Positions 5,954 to 13,158 of a stretch of DNA of 18,207 nucleotides are shown piece after piece. Origin of the DNA: Candidatus Falkowiibacteriota bacterium (lineage in GTDB: Bacteria; Patescibacteriota; Patescibacteriia; CAIXNZ01); NCBI GenBank assembly GCA_903920975.1, contig CAIXNZ010000077.1:1-18207 (forward strand). The letters run 5' to 3'. Position 1 is the stretch's first letter, and every line of letters starts with the position of its first letter. Position numbers and translations under genes: made by a program. Under the pieces are notes generated by a model. It saw only the letters and a program-made list of their open reading frames with translations, had not been told where the DNA came from and ran no database searches.

Positions 5954-7789
5954 ATGGATTTAGACAATGAAAAATTTAATACCAACAAAGGCAAGGAAAT
6001 TATTAAAGTTGAGCCAAAGCCAATAATTGAGAATAAGGAAATTGATAAAACAAAAATTGGCAATATTAAAATTAATAAAATTGGCAATTTAACTTTAAAT
6101 ATTATCCCGGAGCCATTAAAAAAACGCTACCATAAATATTACAAAAAGAACTGGCTTCATCTGCTTGTTGATTTGGCCTTGATCGCCATAGTAATTATGC
6201 TTTTGGGGTCATTATTAAATATTTGGTTTTTTAGCAGGACCAAACTTATCAATTTAATGGATTTCAAGGTTACCTCATCTCCAGAAGTTTTAGTTAACGG
6301 CCAAGAAACGCAATTTAATATTCAATACACCAATACGACAAATGACGAACTGACTAATGTTGTGATAGTTTTAAAGCTTCCAGCTAGTTTACGCAACCCA
6401 AAATTTAATATTGAAAATTATGACTTATCAACGCATACTTTAAAAATAGGCAATTTGGCTGCCAAGGGTCAGGGCGAATTAACAGTTAAGGGCCTGCTTT
6501 TAGATAATTTTGACGCCAAGCAAGAATTTTTAGCTGTTATAAATTACAAAAATAAATATGGCCAGGATCGCCAGGAATTTTTCAACCAAAATTTTACACT
6601 CAGTCAATCAGTCATTGATGCAAAGATGGTTTTGCCGGAAAAAATTATTGCCACCAGCCCATTTGATGGTCAAATATTCATAAAAAATACCTCTGATTTG
6701 GCTTTAAAAAATTTAAAAATAAAATTAGTCGGGCCAATAGGTTTCATTTTTATAAAATCTGATTTGGGAAATATCAGCGAACAAGCTGACTTAATTGGAT
6801 CATTGCCAAAAGATGTTGAAAAAAATTACAAATTTAGCGGCAAGATATATATTGATAAGCCGCAAACTGTCACGCTTACTGATGAAATCTATGCCAGCTA
6901 TGATGATAAGGAATATTTAATAAATAAAAATTCGGCATCAACTAAGGTAGAATTTTCTAAATTTATCCTGGAATTTTCTGGCGCTGAAAAAAATCAATTT
7001 GCTAATCCCGGCGATAAAATATCTTATCAGATTCATTATAAAAATACCGAAAATATTACTTTGAAAAATGTTGAGCTTGGCCTTAATGTAAAAAGTGATT
7101 ATGTAAGCCAAAATACTTTTAGCGCAACAAAAATAAATGAAATAGCTCCCAACCAAGAGGGAATCGTTGATATTACTGTGCCCACAAAAACAACGGCTAA
7201 TTTTGATACCTACAATGAGAACGGCTATACCGTAGAAGCCAGAATTTATGCTAATTACAATAATAATTCAATTGAAAGCTTACCCCTAATCACAAAATTA
7301 AGCTCTCGCTTGATTTTAAATACTGCAGCAGTCTTTTTTACGCCCGAGGGAGACCAAATCGGAGTTGGCACAGTACCGCCTCAAGTTAATGAATATACTT
7401 CTTATTGGGCTGTTATAAAAATAATCAACACTAATAATAAAGTGCATAATGTTAAAGTGATAGCTCAACTCCCCCAAGCCGTAGACTTTACTAATATTTA
7501 TAATGTTACAGCCGGTAATCAAATAATTTATCATAAAGATACTAACCAAATTGAATGGCAAATTGAAGAAATTCCAGTCTTAGCTGGCATTTATAACCCA
7601 GCGCCAGAAGCCAGAATCCAACTAGCCATTACGCCGACCGAAAACCAGATTGGCCAAAGTCCAGCTTTACTCTCTAGTATTTCTGCGACTGCAACCGATG
7701 AAGTAACTGGCGCGCTATTAAGCGCTGGCGGCAAAAATGTAACAACTGAAATCTCAATCGATAACAGCTTAAATAAAGTCGTACAATAA
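5954..7789 (+). CDS. Membrane-anchored surface protein with tandem Ig-like (DUF11/CARDB-like) domains
   Basis: A 611-aa protein. Residues 1-67 are charged and cytoplasmic. One membrane helix lies at about 69-93 (LLVDLALIAIVIMLLGSLL), followed by a long extracellular part. That part has about four related beta-sandwich modules beginning near 107, 224, 335 and 450. Each carries the same phrase pattern: hydrophobic strand, N-x-S/T, then L-K/T-N-V/L-x-hydrophobic (FNIQYTNTTNDELTNVVIVL; IFIKNTSDLALKNLKIKL; YQIHYKNTENITLKNVELGL; KIINTNNKVHNVKVIAQL). This is the signature of DUF11/CARDB-type surface repeats. No catalytic motif and no C-terminal anchor are seen, so it is type II oriented by the N-terminal helix. 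It follows the glycosidase-like gene by 24 nt and ends at a strong terminator. It probably forms a stalk or envelope component working with that protein; this is inferred from context only. Confidence 0.7.
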   Translation: MDLDNEKFNTNKGKEIIKVEPKPIIENKEIDKTKIGNIKINKIGNLTLNIIPEPLKKRYHKYYKKNWLHLLVDLALIAIVIMLLGSLLNIWFFSRTKLINLMDFKVTSSPEVLVNGQETQFNIQYTNTTNDELTNVVIVLKLPASLRNPKFNIENYDLSTHTLKIGNLAAKGQGELTVKGLLLDNFDAKQEFLAVINYKNKYGQDRQEFFNQNFTLSQSVIDAKMVLPEKIIATSPFDGQIFIKNTSDLALKNLKIKLVGPIGFIFIKSDLGNISEQADLIGSLPKDVEKNYKFSGKIYIDKPQTVTLTDEIYASYDDKEYLINKNSASTKVEFSKFILEFSGAEKNQFANPGDKISYQIHYKNTENITLKNVELGLNVKSDYVSQNTFSATKINEIAPNQEGIVDITVPTKTTANFDTYNENGYTVEARIYANYNNNSIESLPLITKLSSRLILNTAAVFFTPEGDQIGVGTVPPQVNEYTSYWAVIKIINTNNKVHNVKVIAQLPQAVDFTNIYNVTAGNQIIYHKDTNQIEWQIEEIPVLAGIYNPAPEARIQLAITPTENQIGQSPALLSSISATATDEVTGALLSAGGKNVTTEISIDNSLNKVVQ

Positions 7790-7794
7790 ATAAC

Positions 7795-7831
7795 AAAAAA
7801 TACCCCCCGCGGCGCGGGGGATATTTTTTTA
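7795..7831. terminator. GC-rich bidirectional terminator
   Basis: The core CCCCCCGCG-G-CGCGGGG (7803-7820) is flanked by A6 on the left and T7 on the right. It terminates the surface operon and the converging methyltransferase gene. The stem is nearly identical to the one at 2785-2815. Confidence 0.92.
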
Positions 7832-7837
7832 TTCAAC

Positions 7838-8617
7838 TTATTTCTTTTTCAAAACCATAATGAAATTATTCTTTGGCAATAGTATTTTGCCGATTAATCT
7901 GAAAGGCCAAAGCTCAAATACGCTGTGTTGATCTTCATAAATAATGTCTAAATCTTTTCTCTCAGTAAAATACTTTTTTAGTTCTGCCATGCTAAAACCT
8001 CTGCTAATTTGATAATCTGCCAAACTATAATCCAAGCTTTTAAATAATTTATATATCTCTGTTGGTAAAAATAAATTAACAAAAATTGACACATCTAGCC
8101 ACTCAATAAAACGCAAAAGTCCTGATTTTTCACCCGTTGGTTCGTGAAAAATCGCCAAAACTCCATTACTATTTAAAGAATTAATTATTTTATCTATACT
8201 GGCAAAATAATCGGGCAGATGGTGCAAAACCGAACTAATTGTTATTAAATCAAATTTAATTTGATTAGCTGCTATAAATGAATCCAAGTCAATATTTACC
8301 AATTCTAATTTAGAATTATTATTAGCTTTCTTGCGCAATTCATCAAGCATTTCTTTAGACAAATCAAGGCCAATAATAGAAGCGGCTCTTTGATCCGCTA
8401 TCAGTTTAAGGGAAATATTACCAGTACCAGTGCCAATGTCCAAAACTTTCATACTTGAACTTTTTGTCGCTTCTACGGCCAAATTCAAAATCCGGCCAAT
8501 TAATTTCTGCTCGCTGAAATTAAAAATTTCTTTATGAATGCGATCATAAAATTTGGCCTCTTCTTTGTGCAAATCAATATTAGCCGCAATTATTTTTTGG
8601 GTTAATTCATTATTCAT
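7838..8617 (-). CDS. Class I SAM-dependent methyltransferase
   Basis: A Rossmann-fold methyltransferase of about 259 aa. SAM-binding motif I is VLDIGTGTGN, the acidic end of strand 2 is GLDLS, and a motif ISSVLHHLPDY follows, as in UbiE/COQ5- and Methyltransf_11-type enzymes. The N-terminal helix HKEEAKFYDRIHKEIFNF resembles lipid/quinone or small-molecule methyltransferases. The C-terminal ~100 residues form a variable cap. Substrate cannot be told. I chose the ATG at 8617 (MNNELTQ); an upstream in-frame ATG at 8644 adds the odd hydrophobic MIILINFKY and lies inside an inverted repeat (CAGG...CCTG, 8633-8650) that may be regulatory. Neither start has a good SD. It converges with the surface operon and diverges from the trigger-factor unit. 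Confidence 0.85.
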   Translation of the reverse strand: MNNELTQKIIAANIDLHKEEAKFYDRIHKEIFNFSEQKLIGRILNLAVEATKSSSMKVLDIGTGTGNISLKLIADQRAASIIGLDLSKEMLDELRKKANNNSKLELVNIDLDSFIAANQIKFDLITISSVLHHLPDYFASIDKIINSLNSNGVLAIFHEPTGEKSGLLRFIEWLDVSIFVNLFLPTEIYKLFKSLDYSLADYQISRGFSMAELKKYFTERKDLDIIYEDQHSVFELWPFRLIGKILLPKNNFIMVLKKK

Positions 8618-8668
8618 ATATTTGAAGTTTATCAGGATAATCATTACCTGTAAAATAAGCTGGTGTTA

Positions 8669-8697
8669 TTGACTTATGGTCAAAAATCATCTAAGAT
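8669..8697 (+). promoter_or_regulatory. Promoter for the small ORF and trigger factor, with an overlapping inverted repeat
   Basis: TTGACT (8669-8674), 17-bp spacer, TAAGAT (8692-8697). TTGAC-TTATG-GTCAA (8669-8683) is a perfect inverted repeat, so it also presents TTGACC to the opposite strand in front of the methyltransferase gene. It could be two back-to-back -35 boxes or an operator. Confidence 0.6.
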
Positions 8698-8711
8698 ATC
8701 CATATTGTCTT

Positions 8712-8819
8712 ATGAAAAATTACTCACAAAAAACCAATAAGCCAATGACGCGCTATCGCACACCCAGCACTTTTCGCGCCAACCTTAAATATAATAAACC
8801 TAATAAAATTAAGAATTAA
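8712..8819 (+). CDS. Candidate 35-residue basic small protein upstream of tig
   Basis: ATG at 8712 opens a 35-codon frame to TAA at 8817-8819. It begins MKNYSQKTNKPMTRYRTPST and continues with a Lys/Arg/Asn-rich end. Ten of 35 residues are Lys or Arg and none is acidic. The ATG lies 14 nt beyond the TAAGAT box, the same -10-to-start distance as at several other genes here, and the frame fills nearly the whole gap to trigger factor (10 nt). There is no SD. It might be an unannotated small protein, a translated leader or chance coding; no family is recognised. Confidence 0.35.
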   Translation: MKNYSQKTNKPMTRYRTPSTFRANLKYNKPNKIKN

Positions 8820-8829
8820 TCAAAAAGCA

Positions 8830-10152
8830 ATGCAGTATAAATACGAAACCAAAAAGCTGCCTAAAAGTCAGATTGAAATCAGAGTGACAATTCCTGCCAA
8901 AGAGCTGGAGCCCTATTTGACTAAGGCCATTGAAACGCTATCTAGCCAGACAAAAATTGACGGCTTTCGCCCAGGCAAAGTTCCTCTGGATATTTTAAAG
9001 AAAAAAGTCGGGGAAATGAAAATCTACGAAGAAGCGGCAATTTTAGCCGTTGAAAAATCTTACACGGAAATTGCCATCAAGGAAAAATTTGAACCGCTGG
9101 GTTCGCCAAAAATTGATTTTGAAAAATTAGCCCCGGATAATGATTTTATTTACAAAGCAATCGTTGATTTAATGCCCGAGGTAAAAATCGGTGATTTTAA
9201 ATCAATCAAAATTAAAGAAAAAGAAATAAATATTACTGACAATGATATTGAGAAGGTTATTGAGGATTTAAGAAAAATGCGCGCCACTGAAACATTAGAA
9301 AATAAAAAAGCGGCTAAAGGCGATAAACTTGAAATTGATTTTGATATTTTGCGCGATAATGTAGCGATTGATGGCGGTGCCCAAAAAAAATATCCTCTGG
9401 TTATCGGCGACGGTCAATTTATTCCAGGCTTTGAAGAAAATTTGGTAGACCTGGAAGCCAACGCTGAAAAAGAATTTGAATTAATTTTCCCGGAAAAATA
9501 TCACAATAAAAATTTAGCCGGTAAACCAGCTAAATTCAAAGTCAAAGTTTTGGCTGTCTACAAAAGAACTTTGCCAGAATTAAATGATGAATTTGCCAAA
9601 ACACTGGGCTTGCAAACTATCAGTGATTTGAAAAAACAAATTGTGCATAATTTAGAACATGAGCAGCAACACAAGGAAGAAGAGAGGGTAGAAACCGAAC
9701 TATTTGATAAAATTATTGATAAATCGCAAGTCGGTGATATCCCGGACACCTTGGTTACTAGCGAAGCCGCTAAAATGGTTCAAGAATTACAAAGCAATGT
9801 GGCTACGCAAGGCTTAAAATTTGAAGATTATTTAATACATTTGAATAAAACTCCGGAACAATTAAAACTGGATTTTGTGCCCCAAGCTTTAAAGAGAATA
9901 AAGGCCGCCTTGCTGACTCGCGCTATTTTCTTTAAAGAAAAAATGGAAATTGCAGAGAATGAAGTTGACCGCGAAATCGAAGCCATGAGCCGTTACTATC
10001 AAAATAATCCTGAAATAACCAAGAGCTTAAAAACCCCAGAATATCGCGATTATGTTAAAAATATGGTTGGCAATCGCAAGGTTATGGAATATCTAAAAAC
10101 AATGTGCGTGGAAAGATCAGAAAAAAATAGCAAGATTGAACATAAACACTAA
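8830..10152 (+). CDS. tig: Trigger factor, ribosome-associated chaperone
   Basis: A 440-aa protein of normal length. The N-terminal ribosome-docking domain (1 to ~115) carries the signature GFRPGKVP (45-52), which contacts uL23 at the exit tunnel. The FKBP-type PPIase domain (about 160-245) contains KGDKLEIDFD, YPLVIGDGQFIPGFEENLV and FPEKYHNKNLAGK. The C-terminal helical chaperone arms follow (about 250-435). It binds nascent chains and catalyses prolyl isomerisation. The start is the ATG before QYKYETKKLPKS, with no SD. It probably shares the promoter at 8669-8697 with the small ORF and ends in a strong terminator. The usual clpP/clpX neighbours are absent; a phosphoesterase gene follows under a separate promoter. 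Confidence 0.96.
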   Translation: MQYKYETKKLPKSQIEIRVTIPAKELEPYLTKAIETLSSQTKIDGFRPGKVPLDILKKKVGEMKIYEEAAILAVEKSYTEIAIKEKFEPLGSPKIDFEKLAPDNDFIYKAIVDLMPEVKIGDFKSIKIKEKEINITDNDIEKVIEDLRKMRATETLENKKAAKGDKLEIDFDILRDNVAIDGGAQKKYPLVIGDGQFIPGFEENLVDLEANAEKEFELIFPEKYHNKNLAGKPAKFKVKVLAVYKRTLPELNDEFAKTLGLQTISDLKKQIVHNLEHEQQHKEEERVETELFDKIIDKSQVGDIPDTLVTSEAAKMVQELQSNVATQGLKFEDYLIHLNKTPEQLKLDFVPQALKRIKAALLTRAIFFKEKMEIAENEVDREIEAMSRYYQNNPEITKSLKTPEYRDYVKNMVGNRKVMEYLKTMCVERSEKNSKIEHKH

Positions 10153-10162
10153 GCTAAACGAA

Positions 10163-10198
10163 AGCCGGGAGCACACAAACACGCCCCCCGGTTTTTTT
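10163..10198 (+). terminator. Terminator of tig
   Basis: CCGGG-A-GC pairs with GC-C-CCCGG around a ~10-nt loop and is followed by T7. Confidence 0.85.
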
Positions 10199-10206
10199 AT
10201 TTAAAA

Positions 10207-10212
10207 TATAAT
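10207..10212 (+). promoter_or_regulatory. -10 box of the phosphoesterase gene
   Basis: A perfect TATAAT lies 14 nt before the ATG at 10227. No clear -35 is seen; the position 17 bp upstream falls in the preceding terminator. The leader would be about 8 nt with no SD. Confidence 0.5.
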
Positions 10213-10226
10213 GTTAAACTTAACTT

Positions 10227-10733
10227 ATGAAAATCGCTATCATATCCGACTCCCACGACAATTGGCCAAATATTGAAAAGGCCATCAAATATATTAATAA
10301 AGAAAAAATCACTATGATAATTCATTGCGGTGATGTTTGCGCACCTGCTGTTTTAGAAGAAATGGCAAAATTATTTGAGGGCGACGCGCTTCATCTAGTT
10401 AAGGGCAATGTTGATGGCGATATCGAAGGCTTTCAGAGAAAAGCGCAAGATAATCCTAAGATTATTTACCAGGGCAATACTGGCAAATTAGAAATTGATA
10501 ATTTAACAATAGTTTTTTGCCACGAACCATTTCTGGCCAAAAAAATGGCTGAAACGCAAAAATACGATTTTGTGTTTTATGGCCACACGCATAAACCCTG
10601 GCAGGAAAAAATTGAAAAAACAGAGCTAATTAATCCGGGGACTTTAGCTGGTCTATTTACTAAGGCGACTTTTGCCATCTTTGATACTGAGATTAAAAAA
10701 GCCAAGCTGATACTTTTAGAAAAAATAAAATAA
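10227..10733 (+). CDS. YfcE/MJ0936-type metallophosphoesterase
   Basis: A 168-aa calcineurin-like phosphoesterase with all the dimetal motifs: ISDSHDN (6-12), HCGDVC (33-38), VKGNVDGD (58-65), FCHEP (92-96) and YGHTHKP (113-119), followed by LINPGT. The family hydrolyses phosphodiesters or nucleotides using Mn2+/Ni2+-type centres; the natural substrate of the small YfcE-like members is unsettled. The residue before the fifth-motif His is Cys (FCHE), where many relatives have Thr or Gly. It is a single gene between the tig terminator and a shared convergent terminator. The N-terminal MKIAIISDSHDN makes the start secure. Confidence 0.92.
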   Translation: MKIAIISDSHDNWPNIEKAIKYINKEKITMIIHCGDVCAPAVLEEMAKLFEGDALHLVKGNVDGDIEGFQRKAQDNPKIIYQGNTGKLEIDNLTIVFCHEPFLAKKMAETQKYDFVFYGHTHKPWQEKIEKTELINPGTLAGLFTKATFAIFDTEIKKAKLILLEKIK

Positions 10734-10734
10734 A

Positions 10735-10763
10735 CGCCCCGTTAAATAACGGGGCGCTTTTTT
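10735..10763. terminator. Convergent bidirectional terminator
   Basis: A perfect 10-bp inverted repeat, CGCCCCGTTA (10735-10744) and TAACGGGGCG (10747-10756), followed by C and T6, with A-rich DNA on the left. The TAA stop of the leftward zinc-ribbon gene lies inside the stem (10742-10744), so the coding sequence forms part of the hairpin. Confidence 0.92.
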
Positions 10764-10948
10764 CTTACAAGCAGTTTATCAACGTACCAAATTTTTTTGC
10801 ACTTTGTGCATTTTAATCTCACCAAATCAAATTCGTTTAATTTACAACCGCAGTCGGGGCAGGGCTTTTTCAAAGCCTTTTTCTGCTTTTTATAAATAGA
10901 GTTATACATCCGATACATCGCCGCATCCCGCTTTGATAACCTGGCCAT
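10742..10948 (-). CDS. Small zinc-ribbon protein
   Basis: A 68-aa basic protein. An N-terminal basic helical part (SKRDAAMYRMYNSIYKKQKK) is followed by CPDCGCKL (30-37) and LKCTKCKKIWYVD (46-58). The two CxxC knuckles, C30/C33 and C47/C50, make a zinc ribbon. Such small proteins are often ribosome- or nucleic-acid-associated, but no specific function can be assigned. It has one of the few strong SDs here: AAGGAGG, 9 nt before the ATG. TTGCCA-17-TAGTAT on the minus strand (11039-11011) is a plausible promoter, overlapping the divergent promoter of the MgtC-like gene. Confidence 0.75.
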   Translation of the reverse strand: MARLSKRDAAMYRMYNSIYKKQKKALKKPCPDCGCKLNEFDLVRLKCTKCKKIWYVDKLLVRKKRPVI

Positions 10949-11003
10949 TTTCCGCTTCCTCCTTGTTTGGTTTTAAGAACAAAAACTTTTTCTAAAAATC
11001 TGA

Positions 11004-11039
11004 TATAATAATACTATACTTAAAAATTAATTTTGGCAA
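11004..11039. promoter_or_regulatory. Overlapping divergent promoters (zinc-ribbon gene and MgtC operon)
   Basis: Plus strand: extended -10 TGATATAAT (11001-11009), or alternatively TATACT at 11015-11020. Minus strand: TTGCCA (11039-11034), 17-bp spacer, TAGTAT (11016-11011). The boxes interleave, so polymerase binding at the two promoters should be mutually exclusive. Confidence 0.5.
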
Positions 11040-11045
11040 GACCCT

Positions 11046-11495
11046 ATGAATGAAATAATTATTATTTTAAAGCTTGTTTTGGCTATTATACTGGGTGGTA
11101 TCATTGGCTATGAACGAGAAACACTGGGCAAACCAGCTGGTTCCAGAACCTACGCCTTAATCGCCATGGGCTCAACCTTTTTTACTATTTTATCTGTCAA
11201 CGGCTTTGGGCAAATGGCTAATGGCGATCCTGCAGCCTTGGTAGGACAAATTTTAATTGGTGTTGGTTTTATTGGCGCTGGTTTGATTATTTTTCACAAA
11301 CAGCACGTTGAGGGCTTAACCACTGCCTCAGCGCTTTGGGCGATCGCGGCCATTGGCATAGCCATAGGCATTGGCTGGTATCTAATTGCCATTATTGCAG
11401 CTGTCTTGGTATTTCTAGTATTATTTATTGTGAGAAAAATTGAATTTGAAAAAAATAAAAAGAAAACTCTATGGTCATTATTCGAAAGGAAATAG
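11046..11495 (+). CDS. MgtC/SapB-family membrane protein
   Basis: A 149-aa integral membrane protein with about four to five hydrophobic helices (roughly 4-20, 36-52, 64-82, 90-106, 108-128). It has the family's conserved N-terminal part: LAIILGGIIGYERETLGKPA, then GSRTYALIAMGSTFFTILS (32-50), and GVGFIGAGLIIF (72-83), GLTTASALW (89-97). Length and motifs match the hydrophobic core of MgtC-like proteins; the soluble C-terminal domain of true virulence MgtC is absent. MgtC of Salmonella modulates F-type ATPase activity and Mg2+ adaptation, but function in other lineages is unclear. It is the first gene of an operon and overlaps the next gene by 25 bp. No SD is seen. Confidence 0.9.
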   Translation: MNEIIIILKLVLAIILGGIIGYERETLGKPAGSRTYALIAMGSTFFTILSVNGFGQMANGDPAALVGQILIGVGFIGAGLIIFHKQHVEGLTTASALWAIAAIGIAIGIGWYLIAIIAAVLVFLVLFIVRKIEFEKNKKKTLWSLFERK

Positions 11496-12259
11496 TCGAT
11501 GAAGTCAAAAAATTAACTAAAAATGTTGGGCAAATTCTGCTTAAAAATTTTAATTTAGCCAAACAAAATCACGCCGAATTTAAAAGTCGGCATGAAATTG
11601 TCACTGGTGCAGACATTTTGGCGGAAAAAATAATTTTAAAAAAACTAAAATCTTTAACCCCGACCTGGCGCATTATTTCCGAAGAAACTGGCGATAATAA
11701 AAAACAGAGTGATTTTATTTGGACTGTTGACCCGCTTGATGGCACAACAAATTTTTACATGGGCAACCCGCTTTTTGCCGTACAAATCGCTTTGGTTTAT
11801 AAAAATGAAATTATTTTATCTTTTATCTATTCCCCCCTTATCAAAGAATTTTATTTTAGCCAGAAGGGCAAGGGCGCATATTTAAATGGTAAAAAAATTC
11901 ATGTTTCCAAAAAAGATATGAAATCAGCTCTCTTAACATACTGCCATGGCACTACGCGATCTGATACTAAAAAAGCTCTTAAAATATACCAGTACTATAA
12001 AATTAAAAGCTTTGACATCAGGCAAATTGGCTCGGCGGCCCTGGAATTCGCCTGGGTGGCGCGTGGTAGAACTGATTGTTATATTTCTCCTGGCATTAGA
12101 ATTTGGGATATAGCGCCAGGCGCTTTATTGGTTAAAGAAGCTGGCGGAAAAGTATATGATTTTAAAGGCCGGCCTTGGCAATTATTTAAATCTCAAACGG
12201 CTTTTGCCGGTAATGGGGTAGTAGATAAAAGCATTTTAAATTTTTTGAAAGAAATATAA
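11471..12259 (+). CDS. Inositol-monophosphatase-family phosphatase
   Basis: A 262-aa member of the Li+-sensitive, Mg2+-dependent phosphatase superfamily (IMPase/SuhB/CysQ/FBPase IV). Metal and substrate motifs are ISEETGD (69-75), DPLDGTTNF (87-95) and WDIAPGALLVKEAGG (212-226), with Asp213 the third metal ligand. Such enzymes hydrolyse inositol phosphates, NADP(H), PAP or fructose-1,6-bisphosphate; sequence alone does not settle the substrate. The ATG at 11471 lies 25 bp inside the MgtC-like gene in another frame. No other plausible start codon follows before the conserved helix, so translational coupling is likely. The stop overlaps the next start (TAATG). Confidence 0.92.
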   Translation: MVIIRKEIVDEVKKLTKNVGQILLKNFNLAKQNHAEFKSRHEIVTGADILAEKIILKKLKSLTPTWRIISEETGDNKKQSDFIWTVDPLDGTTNFYMGNPLFAVQIALVYKNEIILSFIYSPLIKEFYFSQKGKGAYLNGKKIHVSKKDMKSALLTYCHGTTRSDTKKALKIYQYYKIKSFDIRQIGSAALEFAWVARGRTDCYISPGIRIWDIAPGALLVKEAGGKVYDFKGRPWQLFKSQTAFAGNGVVDKSILNFLKEI

Positions 12260-12876
12260 TGTCCCTGATCTTAAAAATTAATTCTGAACACCCGGAAATA
12301 AAAAAAGTTGAACGAGTCATTGAATTGCTAAAAGAAGGCGGGGTTATGATTTATCCAACTGATACTATCTATGGTCTGGGTTGTGATATTTTTAATAAAA
12401 AGGCCATTGAAAAAATTTATCAGCTCAAAAAACGAGAAAGAAAAAAACCCTTGAGTATAATTTGCGCGGATATTAAAGAAGTTGCCAAATATGCCATTAT
12501 CCAAGATTACGCTTATCGCTTGATGAAAAAATATTTACCCGGACCCTATACTTTTATTTTAAAAGCGAAAAATAAAATGCCTAAAACTTTCTTGTCTAAA
12601 AATAGAACAGTCGGCATCCGTATACCGGCCAACCAAATCTGCCTGGAAATCGCCCAAAAACTGGGCAACCCAATTATCACAACTAGTTTAAATGTTTCCG
12701 GCGAAGAAGTAATGGCTGACCCCAAAGAACTTTCCAAAGAAATGCAAAATAAAATTGATATAATAATTAACAGTGGACCATTGCCGAAAGAAGCGTCTTC
12801 AATTATTGATCTAAGCGGCGATCAGCCAATTGTTTTGAGAGCAGGCAAGGGCGATTTAACTCCCTTTAAATACTAA
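12259..12876 (+). CDS. tsaC: L-threonylcarbamoyladenylate synthase (TsaC/Sua5/YrdC family)
   Basis: A 205-aa single-domain YrdC enzyme. It makes threonylcarbamoyl-AMP from Thr, bicarbonate and ATP for the essential t6A37 modification of ANN-decoding tRNAs. Visible marks are the IYPTDTIYGLGCD strand-loop (32-44), KKRERKKPLSII, the KYLPGPYTFIL segment, the conserved VGIRIP, then ITTSLNVSGEE and a C-terminal SSIIDLSG...VLRAGKGD. There is no Sua5 linker domain, so it is TsaC-like. The ATG shares a base with the previous stop, indicating translational coupling. Together with trmD at the other end of the window, this gives two position-37 tRNA modification enzymes. Confidence 0.94.
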   Translation: MSLILKINSEHPEIKKVERVIELLKEGGVMIYPTDTIYGLGCDIFNKKAIEKIYQLKKRERKKPLSIICADIKEVAKYAIIQDYAYRLMKKYLPGPYTFILKAKNKMPKTFLSKNRTVGIRIPANQICLEIAQKLGNPIITTSLNVSGEEVMADPKELSKEMQNKIDIIINSGPLPKEASSIIDLSGDQPIVLRAGKGDLTPFKY

Positions 12877-12877
12877 T

Positions 12878-13156
12878 ATGAAAAAAACTTTAATAATTAT
12901 TGTAATTTTCTTGGTCTTTGCAGCTGGTGTGGCTTTGGCCTTTGCCACTTTTTTAAATCCTCAAAAAGTCGTGACTCAAAGATTTAAAGAGTGTGTTTTA
13001 ATGCAGGATAAAATAAGCGGGGTAGCCGGCTGTTTTGGCTGTGCGAATAATATTTGTAAAGATGCGCCGGAAAATTGGGTATTATATACAAAACCAGAAA
13101 TTGGTATTCCTTATGCCTGTACGCCAACTCCCAATGGCTGTGAATTAGTTCAATAG
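12878..13156 (+). CDS. Small exported or membrane-anchored cysteine-rich protein, unknown
   Basis: A 92-aa protein: MKK plus a hydrophobic helix (4-25), then a ~65-residue outer domain with six cysteines (C39, C52, C55, C60, C81, C88). The core is GCFGCANNIC (51-60), giving a CxxC inside a Cys-rich loop, and the C-terminus is ACTPTPNGCELVQ. The even number of cysteines in an exported domain suggests disulphides. The helix may be an uncleaved anchor or a signal peptide; there is no lipobox. It starts one base after the tsaC stop and is followed two bases later by the YggU gene, so it belongs to the operon. I do not recognise the family. Confidence 0.6.
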   Translation: MKKTLIIIVIFLVFAAGVALAFATFLNPQKVVTQRFKECVLMQDKISGVAGCFGCANNICKDAPENWVLYTKPEIGIPYACTPTPNGCELVQ

Positions 13157-13158
13157 CC

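Noticed and set aside
8615..8700. Specific sigma-70 promoter for the methyltransferase
   Set aside because: TTGACC is present on the minus strand but no acceptable -10 lies at 16-18 bp spacing.
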